NCBI GenBank assembly: GCA_021186555.1
Contig: JAJKFL010000005.1
Coordinates: 48,511,135 to 48,575,134 of the forward strand
Source of the DNA: Reticulitermes speratus
Lineage: Eukaryota; Arthropoda; Insecta; Blattodea; Rhinotermitidae
Length of the DNA stretch: 64,000 nt
Reading direction: 5' to 3'
The notes beneath the pieces were generated by a model. The model saw only the letters and a list, made by a program, of their open reading frames with translations. It searched no databases and was not told where the DNA came from. Position numbers and translations under genes: made by a program. Positions 48,401 to 58,965 of the stretch are shown piece after piece. The stretch's first letter is position 1, and each line of letters opens with the position of its first letter.

Positions 48401-51400
48401 AACCAAACTTGCGATGTCCGTAAGGCATGCGTGGACAGTGTGAGGTATGGTGTTTTAGTTAAACGACTGCAAGGGAAGTCGAGCTATAGACGAGAAACTA
48501 CTTCGATGTCCAAGTAAAGTGCCCTTTATTATCGACCGATTTCAAACAAACTTGCGATGTTAGTAAGGCATGCGTGGACAGTGTGAGGTATGGTGTTTGA
48601 GTTAAATAACTGCAAGGGAAGGCGAGCTACAGACGAGAAACTACTTCGATGTCCAAGTAAAGTGCCCTTCATTATCGACCGATTTCAACCAAACTTGCGA
48701 TGTTCGTAAGGCATGCGTGGACAGTGCGATGTGTGGTGTTTCAGTTAAATGACTGCAATGGAAGGAGAGCTGCAGACGAAAATCTACTTCGATACACAAG
48801 TATATTGCCCTTCATTATCGACCGGATTCAACCAAACTTGCAATGTTCGTAAGGCATGCGTGGATAGTGCGAGGTACGGCGTTTCAGCTAAATGACTACA
48901 AGGGAAGGCGAGCTACAGACGAGAAACTACTTCGATGTCCAAGTAAAGTGCCCTAAATTATCGACCGATTTCAACCAAACTTGCGATTTTCGTAAGGCAT
49001 TCGTGGACAGTGTGAGGTATGGTGTTTGAGTTAAATGACTGCAAGGGAAGGCGAGCTACAGACGAGAAACTACTTCGATGCCCAAGTAAAGTGCCCTTCA
49101 TTAACGACCGATTTGAAACAAACTCGCCATGTTCGTAAGGCATGCGTGGACAGTGTGAGGTATGGTGTTTGCGTTAAATGACTGCAAGGGAAGGCGAGCT
49201 ACAGACGTGAAACTACTTGGTAACCCAAGTAAATTGGCCTTCATTATCGATCGATTTCAACCAAACTTGCAATGTTCGTAAGGCATGCGTGGACAGTGCG
49301 ATGTATGGTGTTTCAGTTAAATGACTGCAAGGGTCGGCGAGCTACAGACGAGAAACTACTTCGATACCCAAGTAAATTGCCCTTCATTATCGACCGATTT
49401 CAACCAAACTAGCAATGCTCGTAAGGCATGCGTGGACAGTGCGAAGTGTGGTGTTTGAGTTAAATGACTGCAAGGGAAGGCGAGCTACGGACGAGAAACT
49501 ACTTCGATACCCAAGTAAAGTGCTCTTCATTAACGACCGATTTCAACAAAACTTGCAATGTTCGTAAGGCATGCGTGGACAATGTGAGGTATGGTGTTTG
49601 AGTTAAATGACTGCAAGGGAAGGCGAGCTACAGACGAGAAACTAATTCGATACCCAAGTAAAGTGCCCTTCATTAACGACCGATTTCAACCAAACTTGCA
49701 ATGTTCGTAAGGCATGCGTGGACAGTGTGAGGTATGGTGTTTCAGTTAAACGAAGGCGAGCTACAGAGGATGCCCAAGTGAAGTGCCCTTCATTAGCAAA
49801 CCGATTTCAACCAAACTTGCGATGTTAGTAAGGAATGCGTGGACAGTGCGAAGTGTGGTGTTTGAGTTAAATGACTGCAAGGGAAGGCGAGCTACAGATG
49901 AGAAACTACTTCGATACCCAAGTAAATTGCCCTTCATTATCGACCAATTTCAACTAAACTTGGAATGTTCGTAAGGCTTGCGTGGTCAGTGCGATGTGTA
50001 GAGTTTCAGTTAAGTGACTGCAAGGGAAGGCGAGCTACAGACGAAAAACTACTTCGATACCCAAGCAAAGTGCCCTTCATTAACAACCGATTTCAACCAA
50101 ACTTGCAATGTTCGTAAGGCATGCGTGGACAGTGTGAGGAATGGTGTTTGAGTTAAATGACTGCAAGGGAAGGCGAGCTACAGACGAGAAACTACATCGA
50201 TGCCCAAGTAAAGTGCCCTTCATTAACAACCGATTTCAACCAAACTTGCAATGTTCGTAAGGCATGCGTGGACAGTGTGAGGAATGGTGTTTGAGTTAAA
50301 TGACTGCAAGGGAAGGCGAGCTACAGACGAGAAACTACATCGATGCCCAAGTAAAGTGCCCTTCATTAACGACCGATTTCAACCAAACTTGCAATGTTCG
50401 TAAGGCATGCGTGGACAGTGTGAGGTATGGTGTTTGAGTTAAATGATTACAAGGGAAGGCGAGCTACAGACGCGAAACTACTTCGATACCCAAGTAAAGT
50501 GCCCTTCATTAGCGACCGATTTCAACCAAACTTGAAATGTTCTTAAGGCATGAGTGGAAAATGTAAGGTGTGGTGTTTCAGTTAAATGACTGCAAGGGAA
50601 GGCGAGCTACAGACGGGAAATTAATTCGATACCCAAGTATAGTACCGTTCATTATCGACCGATTTCAACCAAACTTGCGATATTCGTAAGGCATGCGTGG
50701 AGAGTGTTAGGTGTGGTGTTTCAGTTAAATGACTGCAAGGGAAGGCGAGCTACAGACGAGAAACTACTTCGATGCCCAAATAAAGTGCCCTTCATTATCG
50801 ACCGATTTCAACCAAACTTGCAATGTTCGTAAGGCATGCGTGGACAGTGTGAGGAATGGTGTTTGACTTAAATGATTGCAAGGGAAGGCGAGCTACAGAC
50901 GAGAAACTACTTCGATACCCAAGTAAAGTGTCCTTCATTATCGAACGATTTCAACCAAACTTGCGATGTTCGTAAGGCATGCGTGGACATTGTGAGGTAT
51001 GATGTTTCAGTTAAAAGGCTGCAAGGGAAGGCGAGCTACAGACGAGAAACTACTTCGATGTCCAAGTAAAGTGCCCTTCATTATCGACAGATTTCAACCA
51101 AACTTGCGATGTCCGTAAGGCATGCGTGGACAGTGTGAGGTATGGTGTTTCAGTTAAACGACTGCAAGGGAAGTCGAGCTATAGACGAGAAACTACTTCG
51201 ATGTCCAAGTAAAGTGCCCTTCATTATCGACCGAGTTCAACCAAACTTGCGATGTTCGTAAGGCATGCGTGGACAATGTGAGGTGTGGTGTTTGAGTTAA
51301 ATGACTGCAGGGAAGGCGAGCTACAGACGAGAAACTACTTCGATGCCCAAGTAAAGTGCCCTTCATTATCGACCGATTTCAAACAAACTTGCGATGTTCG

Positions 51401-53211
51401 TAAGGCATGCGTGGACAGTGTGAGGTGTGGTGTTTCAGTTAAAATGACTGCAAGGGAAGGCGAGCTACAGACGAGAAACTACTTCGATACCCAAGTAAAT
51501 TGCCCTTCATTATCGATCGATTTCAACCAAACATGCAATGTTCGTAAGGCATGCATGGACAGTGCGATGTGTAGTGTTTCAGTTAAATGACTGCAAGGGA
51601 AGGCGAGCTACAGACGACAAACTACTTCGATGTCCAAGTAAAGTGACTTTCATTAGCGACCGATTTCAACCAAACTTGCGATGTTCGTAAGGCATGCGTG
51701 GACAGTGCGAAGTGTGGTGTTTCAGTTAAATGACTGCAAGGGAAGGCGAACTACAGACGAGAAACTACTTCGATGTCCAAGTAAAGTGCCCTTCATTATC
51801 GACCGATTTCAACCAAACTTGCGATGTTCGTAAGGCATGCGTGGACAGTGGGATTGTGGTGTTTCAGTTAAATGACTGCAATGGAAGGAGAGCTGCAGAC
51901 GAGAATCTACTTCGATTCCCAAGTATATTGCCCTTCATTATCGACCGGTTTCAACCAAACTTGCAATGTTCGTAAGGCATGCGTGGTTAGTGCGAGGTAC
52001 GGCGTTTGAGTTAAATGACTGCAAGGGAAGGCGAGCTACAGACGAGAAACTACTTCGATGTCCAAGTAAAGTGCCCTAAATTATCGACCGATTTCAACCA
52101 AACTTGAGATGTTCGTAAGGCATTCGTGGGCAGTGTGAGTATGGTGTTTGAGTTAAATGACTGCAAGGAAGGCGAGCTACAGACGAGAAACTACTTCGAT
52201 GCCCAAGTAAAGTGCCCTTCATTAACGACCGATTTCAACCAAACTTGCAATGTTCGTAAGGCATGCTTGGACAGTGTGAGGTATGGTGTTTGAGTTAAAT
52301 GACTGCAAGGGAAGGCGAGCTACAGACGAGAAACTACTTGGATACCCAAGTAAATTGCCCTTCATTATGGAACGATTTCAACCAAACTTGCGATGTTCGT
52401 AAGGCATGCGTGGACAGTGTAGGTATGGCGTTTCAGTTAAAAGACTGAAAGGGAAGGCGAGCTACAGACGAGAAACTACTTCGATGCCCAAGTAAAGTGC
52501 CCTTCATTAAAGACCGATTTCAACCAAACTTGCAATGTTCGTAAGGCATGCTTGGACAGTGTGAGGTATGGTGTTTGAGTTAAATGACTGCAAGGAAGGC
52601 GAGCTACAGACGAGAAACTACTTGGATACCCAAGTAAATTGCCCTTCATTATCGACCGATTTCAACCAAACTTGCGATGTTCGTAAGGCATGCGTGGACA
52701 GTGTGAGGTATGGTGTTTTGAGTTAAATGACTGCAAGGGAAGGCGAGGTACAGACGGAAACTTCTTGGATATCCAAGTAAATTGCCCTTCATTATCGATC
52801 GATTTCAACCAAACTTGCAATGTTCGTAAGGCATGCGTGGACAGTGCGATGTATGGTGTTTCAGTTAAATGACTGCAAGGGTCGGCGAGCTACAGACGAG
52901 AAACTACTTCGATACCCAAGTAAATTGCCCTTCATTATCGACCGATTTCAACCAAACTTGCGATGTTCGTAAGGCATGCGTGGAGAGTGTGAGGTATGGT
53001 GTTTGAGTTAAACGACTGCAAAGGAAGGCGAGCTACAGACGAAAAACTAATTCGATACCCACGTAAAGTGCCCATCATTAGCGACCAATTTCAACCAAAC
53101 ATGCAATGTTCGTAAGGCATGCGTGGAGAGTGTGAGGTATGGTGTTTGAGTTAAACGACTGCAAAGGAAGGCGAGCTACAGACGAAAAACTAATTCGATA
53201 CCCAAGTAAAG

Positions 53212-54024
53212 CAGCCGGCAACAAGGAGACACGGCAAGTAAGCCAGCGTACGCTGCAGTAGTATCCAGGAGTATCAACCCCCATCAGCCGAGTGGGAGGC
53301 CAAGCCCGTAGCCACGGGTTCGGACTCTTCCGAGCAGCCAACAGGCGCATGTCTGTCGACATGTGCGGGCCTCTGGGCAGCATGCCAGCTGGCACCACTG
53401 AGGCTGTGGCCGTTCCCGCAGGGGATCGGCCCAACAAGACTGCTGTCTTCGTAACAGGAGTTACCGACACGCGCGGCTTTCTCGCGTGGTTAAGGACTCT
53501 ATGTCCCAGTAGTCTGACCGCTCAGATGAAGGGCGAGAACTTAATGATTGTGCCGGGGACTGCCGACGGGTTCAGAGTCACAGTCAGTGCCCTCCGATCC
53601 CTTGACGGAGCAAGGGTGTGACCTTTCACATTTCTCTCTCCCGGAGGATCGTTGTGTACCTCTGCTGGTGAAAACACCTCGGCAGACAGATGCCTGAGTG
53701 TGTCGTCCGGGAGGAGCTCGAGGCCCTGGGAATCCGTGTCCAGGGCGTCATGCAGCTCCGCTCTGGGCGCCGCGATCAGGACGCTAGGCGCGATCAACCT
53801 CCAACTCTACATTTTCTGGTGTCGGTGGTTAGAAGCCCAGAAGTCCAGAAGGTGCGATCCTTACCCGAACTCTGCAGATTAACAGTCTCTGTAGAGACTT
53901 ACGTGGCCCCCAAGGCCCCGCTACAATGTAAGCGCTGCCAACGCTTCGGCCACACGCAGCGTAACTGTCGATCGCACCCCGGTGTGTTGCGTGTGGTGAG
54001 CCACACCCCTCCGGGGATTGCTCC
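53212..54024 (+). pseudogene. Older Jockey, ORF1 (gag-like) 5' part, cut by satellite and by a nested Jockey
   Basis: Begins at the satellite edge in the middle of ORF1 and runs to the duplicated target GGATTGCTCC (54015-54024). Frames at 53292-53621 and 53690-54054 encode RRMSVDMCGPLGSMPAG, FLAWLRTLCPSSLTAQMKGE, and the first zinc knuckle CKRCQRFGHTQRNC. A frameshift and a short deletion lie near 53622-53680. ORF1 continues on the other side of the nested element at 59186. Its N-terminus is missing. Confidence 0.85.
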
Positions 54025-54568
54025 CAACCAACCAACCAAAGTGCTAACTAAGGGCGGAGACTTGCGCGGAGCGCAAGTCGACGTCCCTTGATCTGTTTAG
54101 CCATACCTGCGTTTTACCGCATTGCTGGACTCAATAACAGACTCTTAATTCTGACTGGGGATTTTGCTTACGCTAACAAATTTAGGGTCTCGATTAAGTC
54201 GGGACCAGGCATACCAAAAGCTAAAGCTCTAAGAGCGTATACTTTTTCCAAGTGGGGGGAATACTTTGGTTGGGTGGCTCTCTGGGATTTGAACCCAGAG
54301 TGGCATTTTCACAAATAATTTCACAAAAATTCAAAACCTACAAACGAATAATTTAGTCCTACCGGGGGTGGGGGGTGCGGGCCGTGCCCCGGCTTTGTGT
54401 TATACCCTGGCATTCACCTTACAACTGAGGAAAATCACGGAAAACCTCAGTCAGGGTATTCGGAATGCGCCTAATTTTAGGTGCAGTGTCTGTTGGCCAC
54501 TAAGGGCCTCGACACATTCACTGACCCATCCCCGTAGCTTGCGCTAGACGGACTGGGTCAGCCCTCGG
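54025..54568 (-). mobile_element. 3' UTR and tail of the inserted Jockey
   Basis: On the minus strand: an ORF2-proximal part with the GTATAACA motif, a C tract (seen as G runs near 54363-54376), a T-arm-like GGGTTCAAATCCC near 54285-54297, the stem-loop ACTTGCGC-TCC-GCGCAAGT (54060-54078), and the (TTGG)n tail ending at the duplication. A loop differing from the left copy (TCC versus GAA) on an unchanged stem suggests that the stem is selected. Confidence 0.75.
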
Positions 54569-56290
54569 TCAGCGCAGATATCTGCCGAGTTGCTGAGTTA
54601 AGGGGTTCCCCACACCAGCCAACCTAGAGTCGAAGCTCTCGGTTAGAACTCTGATGTGATCAGCAAAGAGAGGAACTCCCAAATCCTCGTGAATTTGCAC
54701 GCTACTCATGTACCAAGGTGCACCAGTAGCAATGCGAAGACACTTGGATTGAAGAACCTGCAGCTTTCTGAGGTGGGTGCAGGCAGCAGACCTCCAAATG
54801 GGGCACGCATAGTCCATCATGGGCCGTATGAGCTGCTTATACAGCAGAACCCCGTTCCTGATGGACAGGCCGCTTCTCCTGTGAAGGAGAGAGCTAAGCA
54901 GACCCAGTCGTTGGGCCGCTTTCTTCTTGACCTGGACGATGTGAGGCGACCAGGTCATCCGTGTATCAAGGATCACTCCTAGATAACGGGCTGTGTCTAC
55001 CCACTGGATTGGCTCTCCTAGGAACTGCACCGGTCGTGGCTTGGGGGACCTCCACCCTGCCTTCGCAAAGAGCATAGCATTGCTTTTTGAGACATTGATG
55101 GCGATCCTCCACGCCTTCAACCATCTCTCTAGATCACTGAGGTATGCTTCTAGGTAGCTAACAAGCAGAGCCGGGCTGCGGGACGTGGCAATGATTGCCG
55201 TGTCATCCGCGTACAATGCCAACTCGACGTGGCGGGAAGGGACGGGCATGTCATTGACATACAGACTGAACAAGACAGGAGAGATTAGTCCCCCCTGTGC
55301 TACGCCAGCCCGCATGCCACGACGGGAGGATATGGCCGTTTGGAAGGACGCTTCGAACGTCCTGTTGTAAAGGTAGGAGGATATGGTTTTGACCAGGTAG
55401 GAGGGGAAGTTAAGGGCCGTAAGCTTGAAAAGGAGACCGTCGACCCAAACAGTGTCGAAAGCCTTAGCCACGTCGAGAAAGACTGCGCCTGTTAGCCGCT
55501 TCTCACCAAAGTTTCTGGTCACCCTTTCGACAAGGCGGGCTAGCTGGAGAGAGGTGCTATGTTTGGGTCTGAATCCAAACTGCTCGTCTCGCAGAAGCCC
55601 GCGCCCGCTTACTTCACTTAAGATCCTACTAAGTAGGATCTTCTCGAACAACTTGCCGATGGTGTCCAGAAGACTTATGGGACGATAGGAGGAGGGAAGC
55701 GCTGGGTCCTTCCCGGGTTTCAGTATGGAGACAATGCGGGCATGTTTCCACACCGATGGGAAGTACTGCGCTAGGAGAGCAGCGTTGAATATGGCAACAA
55801 GGAGAGAGACAGCTCGCTGCGGAAGGTGCTTCAGTGCCCTGTTCGGTATACCGTTTGGGCCCGGAGCCTTGCTGGCCTTGAGACCCCGGATAGCATCCTG
55901 AACCTCCACGGGGTTGGTTAACTTGGGCTCGCTTGCAGGTGCATAGGAGTATGCTTGCAGCGCCTCGCCAACCATCTCAATAACTGCCGGATCCGACGGG
56001 TCGTTTACCGGCTGAAACTGAGCCTCAAGACTGTCCGCCAGGGCTTCGGCTTTCTCAGAGTCTGAGAGAGCAAGCCCGCCCTGCGTGACCAGGGGTGGAG
56101 AGGGAGTGGGCACTCTCATCACCCGCTTTGTCATCTTCCACAGCGATTGGTCCTCGGGATCTAGGCTTTCCAGTGTGGCACCCCACTGCTCATTCCGCCA
56201 CTCGTTTAGCTGGTGGGTCACCGACCGCTGAAGGCGGTTGACCTCAGCTTTTAGAGCAGGGTCCCTGGTGGTTTGCCACTGCCTCCTCAA
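54569..56290 (-). CDS. Jockey ORF2, reverse transcriptase domain and C-terminus
   Basis: 573 open codons. GPNGIPN at 144-150 and SYRPISLLD at 201-209 mark the start of the palm. FLDVAKAFD (271-279) has the A-box aspartate. QGGLISPVLF is at 332-341. YADD at 360-363 gives the catalytic pair. LGVILD lies at 437-442, and a Cys/His-containing C-terminal region runs to QQLGRYLR. All core residues are intact, so the enzyme domain could be functional. The upstream frame is cut by one extra A in a run near 56300, which separates it from the endonuclease part. The listed start is only the first ATG after that break. Confidence 0.9.
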   Translation of the reverse strand: MRRQWQTTRDPALKAEVNRLQRSVTHQLNEWRNEQWGATLESLDPEDQSLWKMTKRVMRVPTPSPPLVTQGGLALSDSEKAEALADSLEAQFQPVNDPSDPAVIEMVGEALQAYSYAPASEPKLTNPVEVQDAIRGLKASKAPGPNGIPNRALKHLPQRAVSLLVAIFNAALLAQYFPSVWKHARIVSILKPGKDPALPSSYRPISLLDTIGKLFEKILLSRILSEVSGRGLLRDEQFGFRPKHSTSLQLARLVERVTRNFGEKRLTGAVFLDVAKAFDTVWVDGLLFKLTALNFPSYLVKTISSYLYNRTFEASFQTAISSRRGMRAGVAQGGLISPVLFSLYVNDMPVPSRHVELALYADDTAIIATSRSPALLVSYLEAYLSDLERWLKAWRIAINVSKSNAMLFAKAGWRSPKPRPVQFLGEPIQWVDTARYLGVILDTRMTWSPHIVQVKKKAAQRLGLLSSLLHRRSGLSIRNGVLLYKQLIRPMMDYACPIWRSAACTHLRKLQVLQSKCLRIATGAPWYMSSVQIHEDLGVPLFADHIRVLTESFDSRLAGVGNPLTQQLGRYLR

Positions 56291-56439
56291 CCGGTTTTTT
56301 CAGGCGTATTTCATCCTGTATACGTGCCGGTATTGGGGGCCGCGGGTCGTCACGAGGGCGTCTCCGGGGGGCCGACGCTGCTAGTGCCTGAGTGATGGCG
56401 CTGGACACTTCCTCCACACACGTGTCGATTTCAACCCCG

Positions 56440-57228
56440 CTACGGAGTTTTCGGGATGGACGGAAGGCTGTCCTCCAGGCAGGCCTGGAATTTGACCCAG
56501 TCGGTCCGTCTGAAGTCCGGGCGGTCCGGTAGGTTAAGAAAGGATGATCGACATTTAGTGTCGATCAGTACAGGCAAGTGATCTGAGCTAAGTGCAGAGC
56601 ACGTTGTCAGATGCACTGGGATGACTAGGTTTTTAGTGATTACTATGTCTAGGACATCAGGAGTACAAGAGGGATTGTATGGGATAGTGGTGGGTGTTTC
56701 CGGCCCATAAATCAAACACGAATGATCGTTGGCGTAATCACGAAGGTGCCTGCCCCTTGTCGTGATTAGCCTCGAGTTCCAGTCCACGTGCTTGGCGTTC
56801 AGGTCCCCCGCCATGAGGACGGGAAGCCCTCCGCTCAAGCACGCAGACAAATCCGCTTCAATTAGGGGCCGGCAAGGCGAAAGGTAAGCCGCCAGGATTT
56901 TCAGTGGTCCACTTGCCAACATAACATGTATGGCAGTTGCCTCCAACTGGGTCAGGCCAGGGATGGGTAAAGCGTAGTGATCTATACCCCGGCGGACCAG
57001 TATAGCTGTTCCGCCGCCCTCGGTAGGCCGGTCTGTACGGTGGCAAACATAGTTTGCGAGCCGAAAGACTTGCCCTGATCTGAGATGGGTTTCAGTCAGG
57101 AGGCATATGTCAACCCCGTGTTTACCAAGGAAGTGGTCCAGCTCCATCTTTCTGCCGCGCACGCCATCGGCGTTCCAGCAGGCCAGCCGTAGTGCCCTCA
57201 CACTGTGAGCCTTAGGGTGTGCTACCAT
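56440..57228 (-). CDS. Jockey ORF2, apurinic-type endonuclease domain
   Basis: 262 codons from ATG. Motifs of the exonuclease III-like endonuclease are visible: N19 in LACWNADG, E46 in LLTETHL, D142/N144 in AGDLNAKHVDW, and S215-D216-H217 in SSDHLPV. This domain nicks the target DNA to prime reverse transcription. All expected catalytic residues are present. The frame ends early (SIPKTP, stop) because of an extra A in a run of four near 56450. The older plus-strand copy has three A there and reads on. Confidence 0.85.
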   Translation of the reverse strand: MVAHPKAHSVRALRLACWNADGVRGRKMELDHFLGKHGVDICLLTETHLRSGQVFRLANYVCHRTDRPTEGGGTAILVRRGIDHYALPIPGLTQLEATAIHVMLASGPLKILAAYLSPCRPLIEADLSACLSGGLPVLMAGDLNAKHVDWNSRLITTRGRHLRDYANDHSCLIYGPETPTTIPYNPSCTPDVLDIVITKNLVIPVHLTTCSALSSDHLPVLIDTKCRSSFLNLPDRPDFRRTDWVKFQACLEDSLPSIPKTP

Positions 57229-57847
57229 ATTCAGCTACAAAAAGGATAACAATTTTCAGGACAGCCCGCGAGCGTGCTGCGCCTGAAGGGAGGGAGGGTA
57301 CCGCTGTGAGGAGCCGCCGTGTCAGCTCTACACACGCGTGTACAGGAAGGTTGTCGAGCAGATCAGAGATCTCCTCGATTGGAGACGGGTTAGGTGGTGG
57401 GATGGGGGTAGGATTAGGCTTGTTAGGTTGAGGCGATGGTTTACCAGTCATCGCCTGCTTCTTCGTTGGGGCCTGTTGAGGGGCCGCAACGGCAGGTTGG
57501 GTAGCCTGAACCCTTTTCCTGCTTGAGGTCGCTTTGCCCGTTTGAGGGGCCGCGGCCGGTTTGGGGATAGGTACAGGTTGCGGAGGGATGGTGGGTTTTA
57601 CTACCCGCCCCCCTCGCACCACATGAGACCACTCAGGGCCTAAACTCTTCTGCTCAGCAGAAGGCTCGGCGCGGGTCACTTGCGCTGAAGCCGAGCGACC
57701 GGTTGCACCGTTCATGTGGACGCGAGGTGCTGGCGTCCGCTTTGCTAGCGCGGCCTTGGCCTCCTTCCACTTTACGCAGCCCCGGTAGTTCGCCGTGTGG
57801 TTGCCCCCGCAGCTGCAGCATTTAAGCTGCTGCTTAGGGTAGAGCAC
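57212..57847 (-). CDS. Jockey ORF1, C-terminal part (frame-shifted)
   Basis: It continues ORF1 in another frame: third zinc knuckle CSCGGNHTANYRGC, then a basic Pro/Gln/Lys-rich stretch (PQQAPTKKQAMTGKPSPQP), and a short helical end (LLDNLPVHACVELTRRLL). It stops at TAA 57212-57214, overlapping the ORF2 start codon region by 17 bases. That arrangement suggests ORF2 is translated by termination-reinitiation. The plus-strand relative at 59196 has the extra G that would keep one frame. Confidence 0.8.
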   Translation of the reverse strand: MLYPKQQLKCCSCGGNHTANYRGCVKWKEAKAALAKRTPAPRVHMNGATGRSASAQVTRAEPSAEQKSLGPEWSHVVRGGRVVKPTIPPQPVPIPKPAAAPQTGKATSSRKRVQATQPAVAAPQQAPTKKQAMTGKPSPQPNKPNPTPIPPPNPSPIEEISDLLDNLPVHACVELTRRLLTAVPSLPSGAARSRAVLKIVILFVAEYGSTP

Positions 57848-58965
57848 TCCCCGGAGGGGTGCGGCTCACCACATGCAACACACCGGGGTGCGTATCCGCA
57901 GTTACGCTGCGTGTGGCCGAAGCGTTGGCAGCGCTTACATTGAAGCGGGGCCTTAGGGGCTACGTATGTCTCTACAGAGACTCTCAAGCCGCAGAGTTCG
58001 GTGAGGGATCGCACCTTCTGCACCTCTGGGCCTCGAGCCACCGACACTACGAAATGTGGAGTGGGGGGCCGATCGCCTGTGGCATCCTGATTGCGGCGCC
58101 CAGATAGGAGCTGCATGACGCCCTGGACACGGATTCCCAGGGCCTCAAGCTCCTCCTGGACGACGTTCTCAGGCATCTGTCTGCCGAGGTTCTTCAACAA
58201 CAGACGCACACAACGATCCTCTGGGAGAGAGAAGGTGTGAAATGTCACACCCTTGCTCCCGTCAAGGGATCGGAGGGCACTGACTGTTGCTCTGAATCCG
58301 TCAGCAGTACCCGGCACGATCATGAGTTTCTCCCCCTTCATCTGGGCGGACAGACTGCTGGGGCATTTGGACCGTAGCCACGCGAGAAACCCGCGCGTGT
58401 CCTTGACACCTGAAACAAAAACAGGGGTTTTGTTGGGCCGCTCACCTGCGGGAACGGCCCCAGCCTCAGTGGCGCCAGCTGGCATGCTGCCCAGAGGCCC
58501 GGACATGTCGACAGACATGCGCCTGGTGGCTGCCTCAGTAGAGACAGCAGGTTCGGAAGAGTCCGAACCAGCGGCTATGGGCTTGGGCTGCCCACTCGAC
58601 TGACGGGGGTTTGAATCCCCGGCTACAACCGCAGCGTATGCTGCCTTACCTGCCGTGGCGTCTGGCTGCCGGCTGGTAGAAGGTGCAGGGTCATCGGATG
58701 TGCCCTGTGCGTTGGGCGCTGGGCGCCTAGCAGCCGGGGTGGGCTGGCCGTCTGAGCATGAAAACTCAGCCTTCCTCTTCCCCGCGATGAGTAGCGGCGG
58801 TGACAAAACCCTGGCTCCGGTGATGGTGGCGGCGGTGGCATGACGCTTGGAAGGCGTCACGCGAGACGTTTTGACCGTGCAAGCAGCGGCCTTACTGGTC
58901 TTATTTGCGGCAAGGGCCGTCCTCAGCTTTCGCAAGAGGACGGGGTTTGCCCTGCACCGATGCAA
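57772..58965 (-). CDS. Jockey ORF1 (gag-like RNA-binding protein), N-terminal and central part
   Basis: 397 codons. Residues 1-150 are low-complexity Ala/Pro/Ser. Residues 150-235 hold RRMSVDMSGPLGSMPAG and FLAWLRSKCPSSLSAQMKGE. Residues 240-335 are the gag PRE_C2HC-type region, with FHTFSLPEDRCVRLLLKNLG. Zinc knuckles follow at 343-356 (CKRCQRFGHTQRNC) and 362-374 (CVACGEPHPSGEC). Such proteins bind the element RNA and target it to the nucleus. The last about 20 residues are out of frame because of a one-base loss in GG near 57830; the third knuckle is in the next frame. Confidence 0.85.
   Translation of the reverse strand: MHRCRANPVLLRKLRTALAANKTSKAAACTVKTSRVTPSKRHATAATITGARVLSPPLLIAGKRKAEFSCSDGQPTPAARRPAPNAQGTSDDPAPSTSRQPDATAGKAAYAAVVAGDSNPRQSSGQPKPIAAGSDSSEPAVSTEAATRRMSVDMSGPLGSMPAGATEAGAVPAGERPNKTPVFVSGVKDTRGFLAWLRSKCPSSLSAQMKGEKLMIVPGTADGFRATVSALRSLDGSKGVTFHTFSLPEDRCVRLLLKNLGRQMPENVVQEELEALGIRVQGVMQLLSGRRNQDATGDRPPTPHFVVSVARGPEVQKVRSLTELCGLRVSVETYVAPKAPLQCKRCQRFGHTQRNCGYAPRCVACGEPHPSGECSTLSSSLNAAAAGATTRRTTGAA

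Larger units (their letters stand above)
22009..53211 (+). repeat. 143-bp satellite DNA array, about 218 monomers
   Basis: A single monomer is repeated head to tail without interruption. Landmarks in each unit are GACTGCAAGGGAAGGCGAGC, ACAGACGAGAAACTACTTCG, CCAAGTAAAGTGCCCTTCAT, CGATTTCAACCAAACTTGC, and GTAAGGCATGCGTGGACAG. Period 143 bp was checked by direct count (22165 to 22308). Span divided by period gives about 218 copies. Monomers differ mainly at a few positions: CAGTT or GAGTT, AATG or GATG before TTCG, TAGC/TAAC/TATC before GACCG, GATACC or GATGTC. Because 143 is not a multiple of three, frames rotate and the 60-130 codon ORFs here are artefacts. Both sides end in pieces of one Jockey family. 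I do not recognise the satellite. Confidence 0.97.

Noticed and set aside
22164-53130. Dozens of 60-130 codon ORFs in the repeat region with recurring peptides such as NDFNQTCDVRKACVD
   Set aside because: They are frame rotations of a 143-bp satellite. The period is not a multiple of three, ORFs occur on both strands, and none has gene-like context.
22009-53211. CRISPR-like array
   Set aside because: The repeat is continuous with no unique spacers, the host is a eukaryote, and no cas genes are present.
22009-53211. CENP-B box in the satellite monomer
   Set aside because: Candidate stretches around ACTTCGATACCC and GTTCGTAAGGCATGCG miss essential positions of the TTCG-A-CGGG core.
22009-53211. 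Hammerhead ribozyme encoded by the satellite
   Set aside because: ACAGACGAGAAAC looks superficially like core strands, but CUGANGA is absent and there is no helix II between the strands on either orientation.
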